Shown piece by piece: positions 15,576 through 23,040 of a DNA stretch of 64,000 nt; position 1 is the first letter of the stretch, and the number at the start of each line of letters is the position of its first letter. Location of the stretch: the NCBI GenBank assembly GCA_964551435.1, contig CAZKBS010000001.1, forward strand, positions 372,001 through 436,000. The letters run 5' to 3'. Origin of the DNA: UBA2020 sp964551435. GTDB taxonomy: Bacteria > Pseudomonadota > Alphaproteobacteria > Micavibrionales > UBA2020. A program made the translations under genes and the position numbers. Under the pieces are notes generated by a model, which had not been told where the DNA came from, made no database searches, and saw only the letters and a list, made by a program, of their open reading frames with translations.

Positions 15576-17315
15576 ATGGCAAAAGTAGCCGCTAAAATTA
15601 TCGAAGGTGTCAGCGCAGCGGACATCACCGGCGAGAAAATGAGCTTCGCCGCTCTGCTCGACGAAACCCTGAAGGATGTCAAATCCTTCGAAGGCAGCGT
15701 CGTTGAAGGGACGGTCATCGGCGTTGATGACGAATTCGTCACCCTCGACGTCGGCCTGAAATCCGAAGGCCGCATCCCGCTGCGCGAATTTGGCGCCGCA
15801 GGTGTACGCGCTGAAATCAAAAAAGGCGACAAAGTCGAAGTCTACGTCGAGCGTCTGGAAAACAAAGACGGCGAAGCCGTCCTGAGCCGCGAGAAAGCCC
15901 GCCGCGAAGAAAGCTGGGTCCTGCTGGAAAAGCAGCACAAAGCGAACGAACGCGTCACCGGCATCATCTTCGGCCGCGTCAAAGGTGGCTTCACGGTCGA
16001 CCTCAATGGCGCTGTTGCGTTCCTGCCAGGCTCGCAGGTCGATATCCGCCCCGTGCGTGATATCTCCCCGCTGTTCGGCACGCCGCAGCCTTTCCTGATC
16101 CTGAAGATGGACCGCCAGCGCGGCAACATCGTTGTTTCGCGCCGTGCGGTTCTCGAAGAATCCCGCGCCGAAGCACGCAGCGAACTGGTTTCCAACCTCA
16201 AGGAAGGCCAGGAACTGCAAGGCGTGGTCAAGAACATCACCGATTACGGTGCGTTCATCGACCTCGGCGGTGTCGACGGCCTGCTGCACGTCACCGACAT
16301 TTCCTGGAAACGCATCAACCACCCGTCGGAAGTCCTGTCCGTTGGCCAGACCGTCAACGTCAAGATCATCCGCTTCAACGAAGAGTCCCAGCGCATCAGC
16401 CTCGGCATGAAGCAGCTGGAAGGCGATCCGTGGGGTGATGTTGCCGGCAAGTTCAAAGTGGGTGAGCGCTACAAAGGCCGCGTCACGAACATTGCCGACT
16501 ACGGTGCATTCGTTGAACTGGGCGATGGCATCGAAGGCCTCGTGCACGTCTCCGAAATGTCCTGGACCAAGAAAAACGTCCACCCGGGCAAAATCGTCTC
16601 TACGTCGCAGGAAGTCGAAGTTCAGGTTCTGGACGTTGACCTCACCAAGCGCCGCATCAGCCTCGGCCTGAAACAGTGCACGGAAAACCCGTGGCTGAAG
16701 TTCGCGGCTGACCGCAAAGCGGGCGACGTGCTGGAAGGCGAAATCCGCAACATCACCGAATTCGGCCTGTTCGTCGGCATTGGCGACCAGATCGACGGTA
16801 TGGTGCACCTGTCTGACCTGTCTTGGAGCGAAGCTGGCGAAGAAGCCATCAAGAACTTCAAGAAAGGTGACAGCGTCAAGGTGAAGATCCTTGAAGTTGA
16901 CGCAGAGAAAGAGCGCGTTTCGCTCGGTATCAAGCAACTGGACAGCGATCCGTTTGCTGATGCCCTCGGCGGTGTTGCCAAAGGCGCCACGGTTACCTGC
17001 ACGGTTACCGCGATTTCCGACAAGGGTATCGAGGTTTCCGTGAACGAGAAGCTCTCGGGCTTCATCAAGAAGGGTGACCTGAGCCGCGAACGCTCCGAAC
17101 AGCGCCCCGACCGTTTCGCCGTTGGCGAAAAAGTCGATGCGAAAGTGCTGAAAGTCGACCGCTCGGGCCGCAAGCTCGAACTGTCGATCAAGCAGCGCGA
17201 AATCGACGAGGACAAACAGGCGATGGCCGAATACGGCTCGTCCGACTCGGGCGCTTCGCTCGGCGACATCCTCGGCGCTGCTCTGCAGAAGAAAGGCAAG
17301 AAAGACGCTGAATAA
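15576..17315 (+). CDS. rpsA: 30S ribosomal protein S1
   Basis: mRNA-binding ribosomal protein that helps structured or weak-SD messages onto the 30S subunit. The 579-residue protein has six S1 (OB-fold) repeats. The strongest are the central ones (LQGVVKNITDYGAFIDLGGV, then YKGRVTNIADYGAFVELGDG, then LEGEIRNITEFGLFVGIGDQ), with more diverged copies at each end. I use the ATG at 15576 (MAKVAAK); a GTG 15 bases upstream is in frame but adds nothing conserved. The SD is weak, as is common for rpsA. Codon use is strongly biased, as expected for high expression. Confidence 0.98.
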   Translation: MAKVAAKIIEGVSAADITGEKMSFAALLDETLKDVKSFEGSVVEGTVIGVDDEFVTLDVGLKSEGRIPLREFGAAGVRAEIKKGDKVEVYVERLENKDGEAVLSREKARREESWVLLEKQHKANERVTGIIFGRVKGGFTVDLNGAVAFLPGSQVDIRPVRDISPLFGTPQPFLILKMDRQRGNIVVSRRAVLEESRAEARSELVSNLKEGQELQGVVKNITDYGAFIDLGGVDGLLHVTDISWKRINHPSEVLSVGQTVNVKIIRFNEESQRISLGMKQLEGDPWGDVAGKFKVGERYKGRVTNIADYGAFVELGDGIEGLVHVSEMSWTKKNVHPGKIVSTSQEVEVQVLDVDLTKRRISLGLKQCTENPWLKFAADRKAGDVLEGEIRNITEFGLFVGIGDQIDGMVHLSDLSWSEAGEEAIKNFKKGDSVKVKILEVDAEKERVSLGIKQLDSDPFADALGGVAKGATVTCTVTAISDKGIEVSVNEKLSGFIKKGDLSRERSEQRPDRFAVGEKVDAKVLKVDRSGRKLELSIKQREIDEDKQAMAEYGSSDSGASLGDILGAALQKKGKKDAE

Positions 17316-17338
17316 TCGTCAGCCCTTTCAACCGAACA

Positions 17339-17369
17339 AAACCCCCGAAGGCAACTTCGGGGGTTTTTG
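17339..17369 (+). terminator. Rho-independent terminator after rpsA
   Basis: ACCCCCGAAG (17341-17350), loop GCAA, CTTCGGGGGT (17355-17364), then TTTTG. A perfect 10-bp stem. AAAA upstream of the stem makes it usable for the convergent minus-strand gene ending at 17377 too. Confidence 0.93.
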
Positions 17370-17376
17370 TTTGCGT

Positions 17377-18063
17377 CTATTTCCACACCATCAGCGTTCT
17401 GCCGTGTTCGTTCAGCCAGCGGCGGGAGGATTTGGCGTCGGTTGTAAGGCTGGCGCAGAGACGCCAGAACGCGGGACCGTGATTCATATGCACGCGGTGC
17501 GCAACCTCGTGCGCGACCAGATAATCCATGACCGCGCGTGGGGCGAGGATAATGCGCCATGAATACATCAGCCTGCCGTCGGGCCCGCAGCTGCCCCAGC
17601 GCGATTTGGGGTCCAGCACCCGCACGCCGGAGGGCTTCAGCCCCAGCGATGCCGATTTTTCATGCGAAAGCTGCGTGAGCTGGCGCAATGCCTCGGCCTT
17701 GATGAAATCGCGCACACGGCGATGCACATGCGCGGCATCCCCATGCACAACGATATCATCACCTTCGATGCGGGTCAGGCCGCGCCCTTGGGCATGGCGA
17801 ATGGTATAAACCACACCGCCGAGCATTACCTGTTCACCCGCCGCAAAGGCGCGTGCCGGTGTCAGGCGCGCACGGTGTTTTTCTATCCATGCGCGGTTGT
17901 CGCGTACGAATTTTTCCGCCGCCTTCAGCGACGTGCGTTTCGGCCACGTCAGCACCACATCGCCCAGCTTGGCATCGACGCGCAGCGACAGGCGCCGCGC
18001 ACGGCTGTTCGGCACCACGCGCACGCCGTCGATATCGGTGGGCGGCGGCGGTGCTTCACGCAT
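17377..18063 (-). CDS. YgjP-like metallopeptidase domain protein (DUF45)
   Basis: A 229-residue protein of the DUF45/YgjP (M48-related, SprT-like) family. The zinc site HEVAHRVHMNHG (HExxH plus a third His) is clear, as are the preceding RWGSCGPDGRLMYSWRI and the YLVAHEVAH strand typical of the family. It is predicted to be cytoplasmic; substrates are unknown. Start choice: the ATG at 18063 overlaps the stop of the upstream LeuA-like gene by 8 bases, and an in-frame ATG at 18084 is also possible; neither has a good SD. It is the last gene of a minus-strand operon. Confidence 0.85.
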   Translation of the reverse strand: MREAPPPPTDIDGVRVVPNSRARRLSLRVDAKLGDVVLTWPKRTSLKAAEKFVRDNRAWIEKHRARLTPARAFAAGEQVMLGGVVYTIRHAQGRGLTRIEGDDIVVHGDAAHVHRRVRDFIKAEALRQLTQLSHEKSASLGLKPSGVRVLDPKSRWGSCGPDGRLMYSWRIILAPRAVMDYLVAHEVAHRVHMNHGPAFWRLCASLTTDAKSSRRWLNEHGRTLMVWK

Positions 18064-19576
18064 TCTGATGAGGGTTTTCAGCATCGCGGCCAGCCAGCAT
18101 GCGGTTGAGGGCGTCGATATAGGCACGCACCGAAGCGACTATCACGTCAGGGTCGATGCCGATGCCGTTATAACTGTGCCCGCCGCCCGACAGGCGCACG
18201 TTTACCTCCCCTTTGGCATCTGACCCCTGGGTCAGCGCCTTAAGCTCGTAATGCGTTAAAATCACATCATCGTGCGGCACCAGAATACGCATCGCCTTGA
18301 AACATGCATCGACGGGGCCTTTACCCATGGCGCGCGCTTTGTGGCGCTGGCCGTCGATGTCGATTTCCAGCTCCGCCTCTTGCGGGCCGAAGGAGCCGGA
18401 TTTGACACCCATCGACACAAAGGTCACGCGCTCCGGCGGCAGACCTTCGGTTGCGGTGACAATCACGCGCAAATCGTCATCGCTGACCTTGCGGCGGCGT
18501 TCGGCGAAATCCTGAAAGCGGGCATAGGCGGCGTCCAGCGCGGCATCGTCAAGTTCGAACCCGAGCGTGCGCAGCTTGGCACGGAAAAAGCTGCGGCCTG
18601 AATATTTGCCCAGCACCAGTTCTGTTTTATCGCGCCCGACCGACTCCGGCGTCATGACGTCATAAGCGCGGCCATCGAGGTGAATGCCGGATTCTTGCGA
18701 AAACACGCTAAGACCAATAACAGGCTTGCTGGGCTGCGGGGTAAAACCCGTCAGCTCCCCCAGCAGTTTGGCTGCGGGCACCAGATGTTCGGAGACCACA
18801 GCCGTTTCATAGGCGAGCCTGTCTTGCCGCGTGCGAATAGCCATGACGACTTCTTCGAGTGCGGCATGACCTGCGCGCGCGCCAAGACCGCCGAGGGTGA
18901 CCGTCACCTGCCGCGCGCCCGCATCCAGCGCCGCAAGGCTGTTGGCCAGCGCAAGGCCCAGATCATTCGGGCAATCGACCGACAGTACGGCGCGGTCAAT
19001 GTCCGGCACACGGTTTTTGACCATCTGGACTATTTGCGCCATTTCAGCGGGCACGCCATAGCCAACACTGTCGGCAAGGTTGATGGTGCCGGCACCCGCA
19101 CGGATGGCCGTTTCGATGGCGCGGCACAGAAAATCAGGTTCGGCCCGCGTGGCATCTTCGGCTGTCCATTGCACATCCTGCGCATGGGCGCGGGCGGCGG
19201 TGATGCCGTTTTTAATCACATCCAGCGTTTCGGGCATATCCATGTAAAGACGGTGTTTCATATGCTGCGGCGATACCGCCGTGAACACATTCAGGCGCAC
19301 ACGCTGCACGCGGCGGGCAATTTGTGCGGCGGCCATGATGTCTTCGGGTCTTGTGCGGCAGATAATCGACAGCTTGGCGCCATGCAAAACCTGCGCAACG
19401 CGGTAAATCGTGTCGATGTCATCATCGTCGGCGGGCATACCAGCCTCGATGATATCAACGCCCATGTGGTCAAGCATCGCGGCCATGCGGGGCTTGTCTT
19501 CGGCGCGCATGCTATAGCCCGGCGCATGGTCACCCGCGAAAAGCGTGCTGTCGTAAATCCAGATGCGATCGGCCAT
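18056..19576 (-). CDS. LeuA-fold protein lacking the usual catalytic residues
   Basis: Full-length (506 residues) relative of 2-isopropylmalate synthase: an N-terminal DRE-TIM barrel, a linker with SGIHLDGRAYDVMTPESVG, and a C-terminal regulatory domain ending in DPDVIVASVRAYIDALNRM. The active site is not conserved. The TLRDGEQ motif is TLFAGDH (11-17), so the catalytic Arg and metal Asp become Phe and Ala. The metal motif H-x-H-N-D is D-C-P-N-D (201-205). GERAGN is GARAGH (232-237), and PDTVGY is ADSVGY. The frame is intact and codon use is normal, so it looks maintained, not decayed. LeuA or citramalate synthase labels would be misleading. It lies 6 bases downstream of trm112. Confidence 0.85.
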   Translation of the reverse strand: MADRIWIYDSTLFAGDHAPGYSMRAEDKPRMAAMLDHMGVDIIEAGMPADDDDIDTIYRVAQVLHGAKLSIICRTRPEDIMAAAQIARRVQRVRLNVFTAVSPQHMKHRLYMDMPETLDVIKNGITAARAHAQDVQWTAEDATRAEPDFLCRAIETAIRAGAGTINLADSVGYGVPAEMAQIVQMVKNRVPDIDRAVLSVDCPNDLGLALANSLAALDAGARQVTVTLGGLGARAGHAALEEVVMAIRTRQDRLAYETAVVSEHLVPAAKLLGELTGFTPQPSKPVIGLSVFSQESGIHLDGRAYDVMTPESVGRDKTELVLGKYSGRSFFRAKLRTLGFELDDAALDAAYARFQDFAERRRKVSDDDLRVIVTATEGLPPERVTFVSMGVKSGSFGPQEAELEIDIDGQRHKARAMGKGPVDACFKAMRILVPHDDVILTHYELKALTQGSDAKGEVNVRLSGGGHSYNGIGIDPDVIVASVRAYIDALNRMLAGRDAENPHQNA

Positions 19577-19582
19577 GCGCTG

Positions 19583-19768
19583 CTAGTCCAGCTTGCGCGC
19601 AGCGGACAGCAACATCACCGGAATGCCGTCGCGGATGGGAAAAGCGAGACCCGCCTGACGGCTGACAAGTTCCTGCCTGTCCACATCGTAATCGAGCGGC
19701 GCCTTGGTCAGCGGGCAGACGAGAATTTCCAGCAATCTGGGGTCGGCTTTTTTGGCTTCGCTCGGCAT
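19583..19768 (-). CDS. Trm112-like small zinc-ribbon protein (UPF0434)
   Basis: A 61-residue protein of the Trm112/YcaR family, with LLEILVCPLTKAPLDYD and AFPIRDGIPVML. In eukaryotes and archaea Trm112 activates methyltransferases; the bacterial role is less certain. Only one Cys is visible in the first motif (VCPLT), as usual for bacterial versions that have lost the zinc site. I start at ATG 19768; longer in-frame extensions overlap the upstream gene. It lies between the Lon-N protein and the LeuA-like gene. Confidence 0.88.
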   Translation of the reverse strand: MPSEAKKADPRLLEILVCPLTKAPLDYDVDRQELVSRQAGLAFPIRDGIPVMLLSAARKLD

Positions 19769-19788
19769 AGATATTCTTTCGGTTGGAA

Positions 19789-20451
19789 TCAGTGGCAGGT
19801 ATCGTTGCAGCCGCTGCCGCAATTTTCGCGCACAGCCGCTTCAAGAAGCGCATGCAAAAGCTGCGCGCGGTCAGAAAGGGTCGGCGCTTCGAGAAGGGCC
19901 TGTTTTTCACCCGCGGCAAACGGGCAGACAACGCTGAGCGTCGCGACAAGTTTTTCGCAGCCGATCTGGCGGATCTGTTCCCACTGGTCGCAGGACATGC
20001 CCATTTTTTTGAAATAGGCATGCAGCGTACCCACCATGGTTTCGCGGCAAATATCGGTAACGGTATCAGGCTGCAAATCGGATTTAAACGGCGTCCAGTC
20101 CGGCTTCGCCTGCAAATAGCCGCCCGCAGCTAGCGCGGGCGGTTCGTGGATATTAAAACGCGCCACGCCTTTGAGCGTAATCAGGTAACGGCCATCATCG
20201 GTTTCGCTGAACGACACGATGCGTCCCGCGCAGCCGGTCCTGCACAGCTTGCCATGGCCGGAATCGTTTTCGGGCTGTATCATGCCGATGAGGCGGTGCG
20301 ACGACAGCGCCGCACGGGTCATCGCCAGATAGCGCGGTTCGAAAATGTTCAGCGGCAACTGCACGCGCGGCAGCAAAATCACGCGCAGCAGCGGAAAAAC
20401 GGGGATTTCCGCGGGTAGCTCGTCAAAGGATATATCGAACGCGTCAGCCAT
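19789..20451 (-). CDS. Lon N-terminal (substrate-binding) domain protein
   Basis: A 220-residue stand-alone protein related to the Lon protease N-terminal domain, with no ATPase or protease part. Family features are IPVFPLLRVILLPRVQLPLN, IFEPRYLAM and RYLITLKGVARF, followed by a helical C-terminal half with QALLEAPTLSDRAQLLHALL. The tail is Cys-rich (NCGSGCNDTCH). The chosen ATG at 20451 has AGGA 6 bases upstream; an ATG 6 bases earlier touches that SD. It is commonly found between a thioredoxin-like gene and Trm112 in alphaproteobacteria, as here. It is thought to bind unfolded protein, but its function is not established. Confidence 0.9.
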   Translation of the reverse strand: MADAFDISFDELPAEIPVFPLLRVILLPRVQLPLNIFEPRYLAMTRAALSSHRLIGMIQPENDSGHGKLCRTGCAGRIVSFSETDDGRYLITLKGVARFNIHEPPALAAGGYLQAKPDWTPFKSDLQPDTVTDICRETMVGTLHAYFKKMGMSCDQWEQIRQIGCEKLVATLSVVCPFAAGEKQALLEAPTLSDRAQLLHALLEAAVRENCGSGCNDTCH

Positions 20452-20460
20452 TCCCATTCC

Positions 20461-21426
20461 TCAGGAAAACAGCACAGCCGAAAGCCTGCGGCGGCCCTGC
20501 GCCGTCAAAGGATGCGCATTGCCGAGTGCATCGAAAATATCCAACAGCAGTTTACGCGCTTTTTGATCCTGCCATTCGCGGTCGCGGCGGGTGAGTTCGA
20601 CCAGCGCGTCAATCGCGCCTTCAATGTCGCAGGCAGCAAGGCGCAGGCGTGCAAGATCAAAACGCGCGGCATGTTTTTTGGGGTCTTTTTCAAGCGTCGC
20701 TTCGAGCGTCGCGGCATCGGGCACATCTGCCGCCGCTTCCATTGCGGTCATCAGAAAAGACAGGCCCTTGATGCGCGGATGCGCGCGCTGTTCGTCCGTC
20801 AGCTGCGACAGGATTTCGGCAACGCCTTCGGGGGATTTTTCCGCAACAAAGCACCAGCCGATACCTGCCATCGCATCCATATTTTCGGGGGCGTTGTCCA
20901 GAACCGTGCTATAGGCCGCCATCGCATCGGTATATTGACCGGCGGCGAAAAAATCATCGGCGCGTTTCATTTCCGCGCTGACATCGACGGGTGCAGCGGG
21001 GATATTGTCGCCCTCCGCCTCGTTATTATTGGCGCCGCTGCCGGCGAGGGCTGCGAGTTTTTGCACAAAAGCACGCAGTTCGCTTTCGGGGCGGCCGCCC
21101 ATGAAACCATCAACCGGCTGGCCCTGCCAGAAGGCATAGACTGTCGGGACCGACTGCACGCGGAAGATTTGCGCAAGCTCGGGGCTTTTATCGATATCGA
21201 CTTTGACCATCTGCACCTTGCCGCCGGCTTCGGCGACGACTTTTTCAAGCACCGGCATCAGCTGTTTGCACGGACCGCACCATGTTGCCCAGAAATCGAC
21301 GATGACCGGCGTACGCAGCGACTGCGCCAGCACATCCGTTTCGAACGTGTCGGTACGCGTATCGCGGATATAGGCGCTGGCGGCGCTATCTGCCGGTTTT
21401 TTGCCAAGTTGGGTCAGGTCGAGCAT
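20461..21426 (-). CDS. CnoX/YbbN-like thioredoxin with TPR-type C-terminus
   Basis: A 321-residue co-chaperone-like protein. The thioredoxin domain (about 20-130) has an intact redox motif WCGPC (Cys50, Cys53); E. coli YbbN has SxxC, so this one could be a true oxidoreductase as in alphaproteobacterial CnoX. The C-terminal half (about 155-320) is helical with tetratricopeptide-like repeats (FFAAGQYTDAMAAYSTVLDN). Family knowledge: CnoX protects clients from hypochlorous acid over-oxidation and passes them to GroEL. First gene of the operon with the Lon-N protein and Trm112. The ATG at 21426 has a modest SD (GGAA). Confidence 0.92.
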   Translation of the reverse strand: MLDLTQLGKKPADSAASAYIRDTRTDTFETDVLAQSLRTPVIVDFWATWCGPCKQLMPVLEKVVAEAGGKVQMVKVDIDKSPELAQIFRVQSVPTVYAFWQGQPVDGFMGGRPESELRAFVQKLAALAGSGANNNEAEGDNIPAAPVDVSAEMKRADDFFAAGQYTDAMAAYSTVLDNAPENMDAMAGIGWCFVAEKSPEGVAEILSQLTDEQRAHPRIKGLSFLMTAMEAAADVPDAATLEATLEKDPKKHAARFDLARLRLAACDIEGAIDALVELTRRDREWQDQKARKLLLDIFDALGNAHPLTAQGRRRLSAVLFS

Positions 21427-21531
21427 GCTTGTTCCGTATTTTTCTGAATGACAGGCCTGCATTATAGCAGCCTGTTTCATAGAAATAAGCCCGAAGGCTG
21501 TAAAATCAACGTAAAATCAGGTTTGCGCGCG

Positions 21532-22074
21532 TTATTCGCCTTGTTTTTCAAGTCTGGCGACCACCGGGTCATAACCCCAGTGACGCAGCAGCCGCAGCAA
21601 GGCGTCGGGCGCAAGGCAGGTGGTCATGTCATTGCGCAGCGGATGGCAATTCACGGTGCTGCACTGCGTCAATTTTTCATCCAGCACAAAGCGCACCCGC
21701 CGCGCCGTATCGTTGATCAGCGCCAGCGGTGTGACCGAACCCGGAGTCACCCCCAGATTATTCATGAGACGTTCGGGCGAGCCGAAAGAGAGCCGCCCCG
21801 CACCGATGATATCCGGCAGCCCCTTGAGGTCGACGGATGTATAGGCGGCCGCCGTGACCAGCCACAACTGGTCTTTTTTATCCTTCAGGAACAGGTTTTT
21901 GGTATGCCCGCCGGGGATGCGGTGTTTGAATCCCTCCCCCTCGGCTACAGTGAAAACCGCAGGATGGGCGTAGGTCACCGCCGCGATGCCCAGCTGCGCA
22001 AACAGCGCGCCGAAAGGCTCGGGCGTCTGGATTATGTCTATATGGATATCGGCGGCGGCTTGTTCTGGCGTCAT
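21532..22074 (-). CDS. ProXp/YbaK-type aminoacyl-tRNA deacylase
   Basis: Free-standing trans-editing domain that hydrolyses mischarged tRNA, most likely Ala-tRNA-Pro. The 180-residue protein has the INS/YbaK fold with the ProXp-ala signature GGHTKNLFLKDKKDQLWLVT and the downstream LMNNLGVTPGSVTPLALIND motif. An auxiliary section with STVNCHPLRNDMTT lines the pocket in this family. Its start follows the stop of the PP2C-like gene by 3 bases, suggesting coupled translation. The subclass cannot be settled by eye. Confidence 0.92.
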   Translation of the reverse strand: MTPEQAAADIHIDIIQTPEPFGALFAQLGIAAVTYAHPAVFTVAEGEGFKHRIPGGHTKNLFLKDKKDQLWLVTAAAYTSVDLKGLPDIIGAGRLSFGSPERLMNNLGVTPGSVTPLALINDTARRVRFVLDEKLTQCSTVNCHPLRNDMTTCLAPDALLRLLRHWGYDPVVARLEKQGE

Positions 22075-22077
22075 AGG

Positions 22078-22899
22078 TCAGGGAATAAAGCGGATATAGC
22101 TGCGGTCGTCAAATGAAACATAACCGGGCTTCACGCCTTTGACCTGCGGGTAGAGTTTGTACATTAGCGGGTCCTGCGTGACCACGTATTGCAGGGTTTT
22201 TTCGGTCTCTTCGAGGGTCGAAGCGACGTAAGGATAGCCATCGCTCGCCAGCACGATTTCATTCGCGTGGCTGGCGCTGAATACCTCGACATGGGCGTTG
22301 GGCACATGGGTGCCGTTGATAACGCCATAGCCGAAAGGCCCGTCGTAATTGGTGAAAACCTTGAATTCCGCCATCATGGGTGCCAGCAATTCCCACGTCG
22401 GGTCACCGTCGCGCAGGGAATCTTCGCTATCCCCCTTGGCAAGGCGCGAACAGATATAGGCCCGCCGCAGCTGCGCCCAGTTTTCTTCCTGCAAAAAGTT
22501 TTTGGTATTGGCGAGGCCATTGATCATGAACGTCGGATCCGCAACGCGCCAGATTTCACGGCGATGGCGCGAATACATCACCAGCGCGCAGGCCGGACGG
22601 CGCAGCATATCCCCGAAAGTCTTGTTTTCCGAAGCGGCTACCATTTCGGAAACGCTTTTGAGGCGCTCGGTCAGATGGTCAATCGCCTGACGCGCTTCTA
22701 TCTGGCGTGGCAGGCGGACGATTTCGGCGGCGATGGTTTCGGCGGCAAAACGACCGATCGTCATGCCCTGCAACATCTGGCCGCGGCGGGACGTCACGCC
22801 GTCAATCACAGCGATAAAATGCTCGTCGACGACAATCTTGTCTTCGTTGAGCGCTTCATCCCCCGTTTTTCCCTGGGTGAACTGTTCGATGACTTGCAT
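22078..22899 (-). CDS. PP2C-like serine/threonine phosphatase family protein
   Basis: A 273-residue protein with the metal-binding layout of PP2C phosphatases. An early NEDKIVVDEHFIAVIDGVTS gives the first Asp/Gly pair, a late ASDGYPYV gives the second, and a C-terminal SFDDRSYIRFI matches the D-D motif. The middle diverges from standard PP2C domains and has a long insertion (about 115-190). There is no membrane segment or signal peptide. It precedes the tRNA deacylase gene by 3 bases. No cognate kinase is seen nearby, so the substrate is unknown. Confidence 0.8.
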   Translation of the reverse strand: MQVIEQFTQGKTGDEALNEDKIVVDEHFIAVIDGVTSRRGQMLQGMTIGRFAAETIAAEIVRLPRQIEARQAIDHLTERLKSVSEMVAASENKTFGDMLRRPACALVMYSRHRREIWRVADPTFMINGLANTKNFLQEENWAQLRRAYICSRLAKGDSEDSLRDGDPTWELLAPMMAEFKVFTNYDGPFGYGVINGTHVPNAHVEVFSASHANEIVLASDGYPYVASTLEETEKTLQYVVTQDPLMYKLYPQVKGVKPGYVSFDDRSYIRFIP

Positions 22900-22987
22900 A
22901 ACAATATACCGCCGCGCTGTAAAAATGCGGCGAATCCCTGCCTTTCAAGATAAAGGCAAGACTCTTGCAAACTCAAGCCGTTTCGGG

Positions 22988-23030
22988 AAAAAAACGCGCG
23001 CGTGCCCATTTGGCAACAGCGCGCGCTTTT
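22988..23030 (-). terminator. Rho-independent terminator of the M20 gene
   Basis: On the minus strand GCGCGCG pairs with CGCGCGC (plus-strand 23020-23026 with 22995-23002) around a loop of about 17 bases, followed by TTTTTTT (complement of 22988-22994). It lies 11 bases after the stop of the gene ending at 23041. Confidence 0.75.
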
Positions 23031-23040
23031 AAAAGACTTA

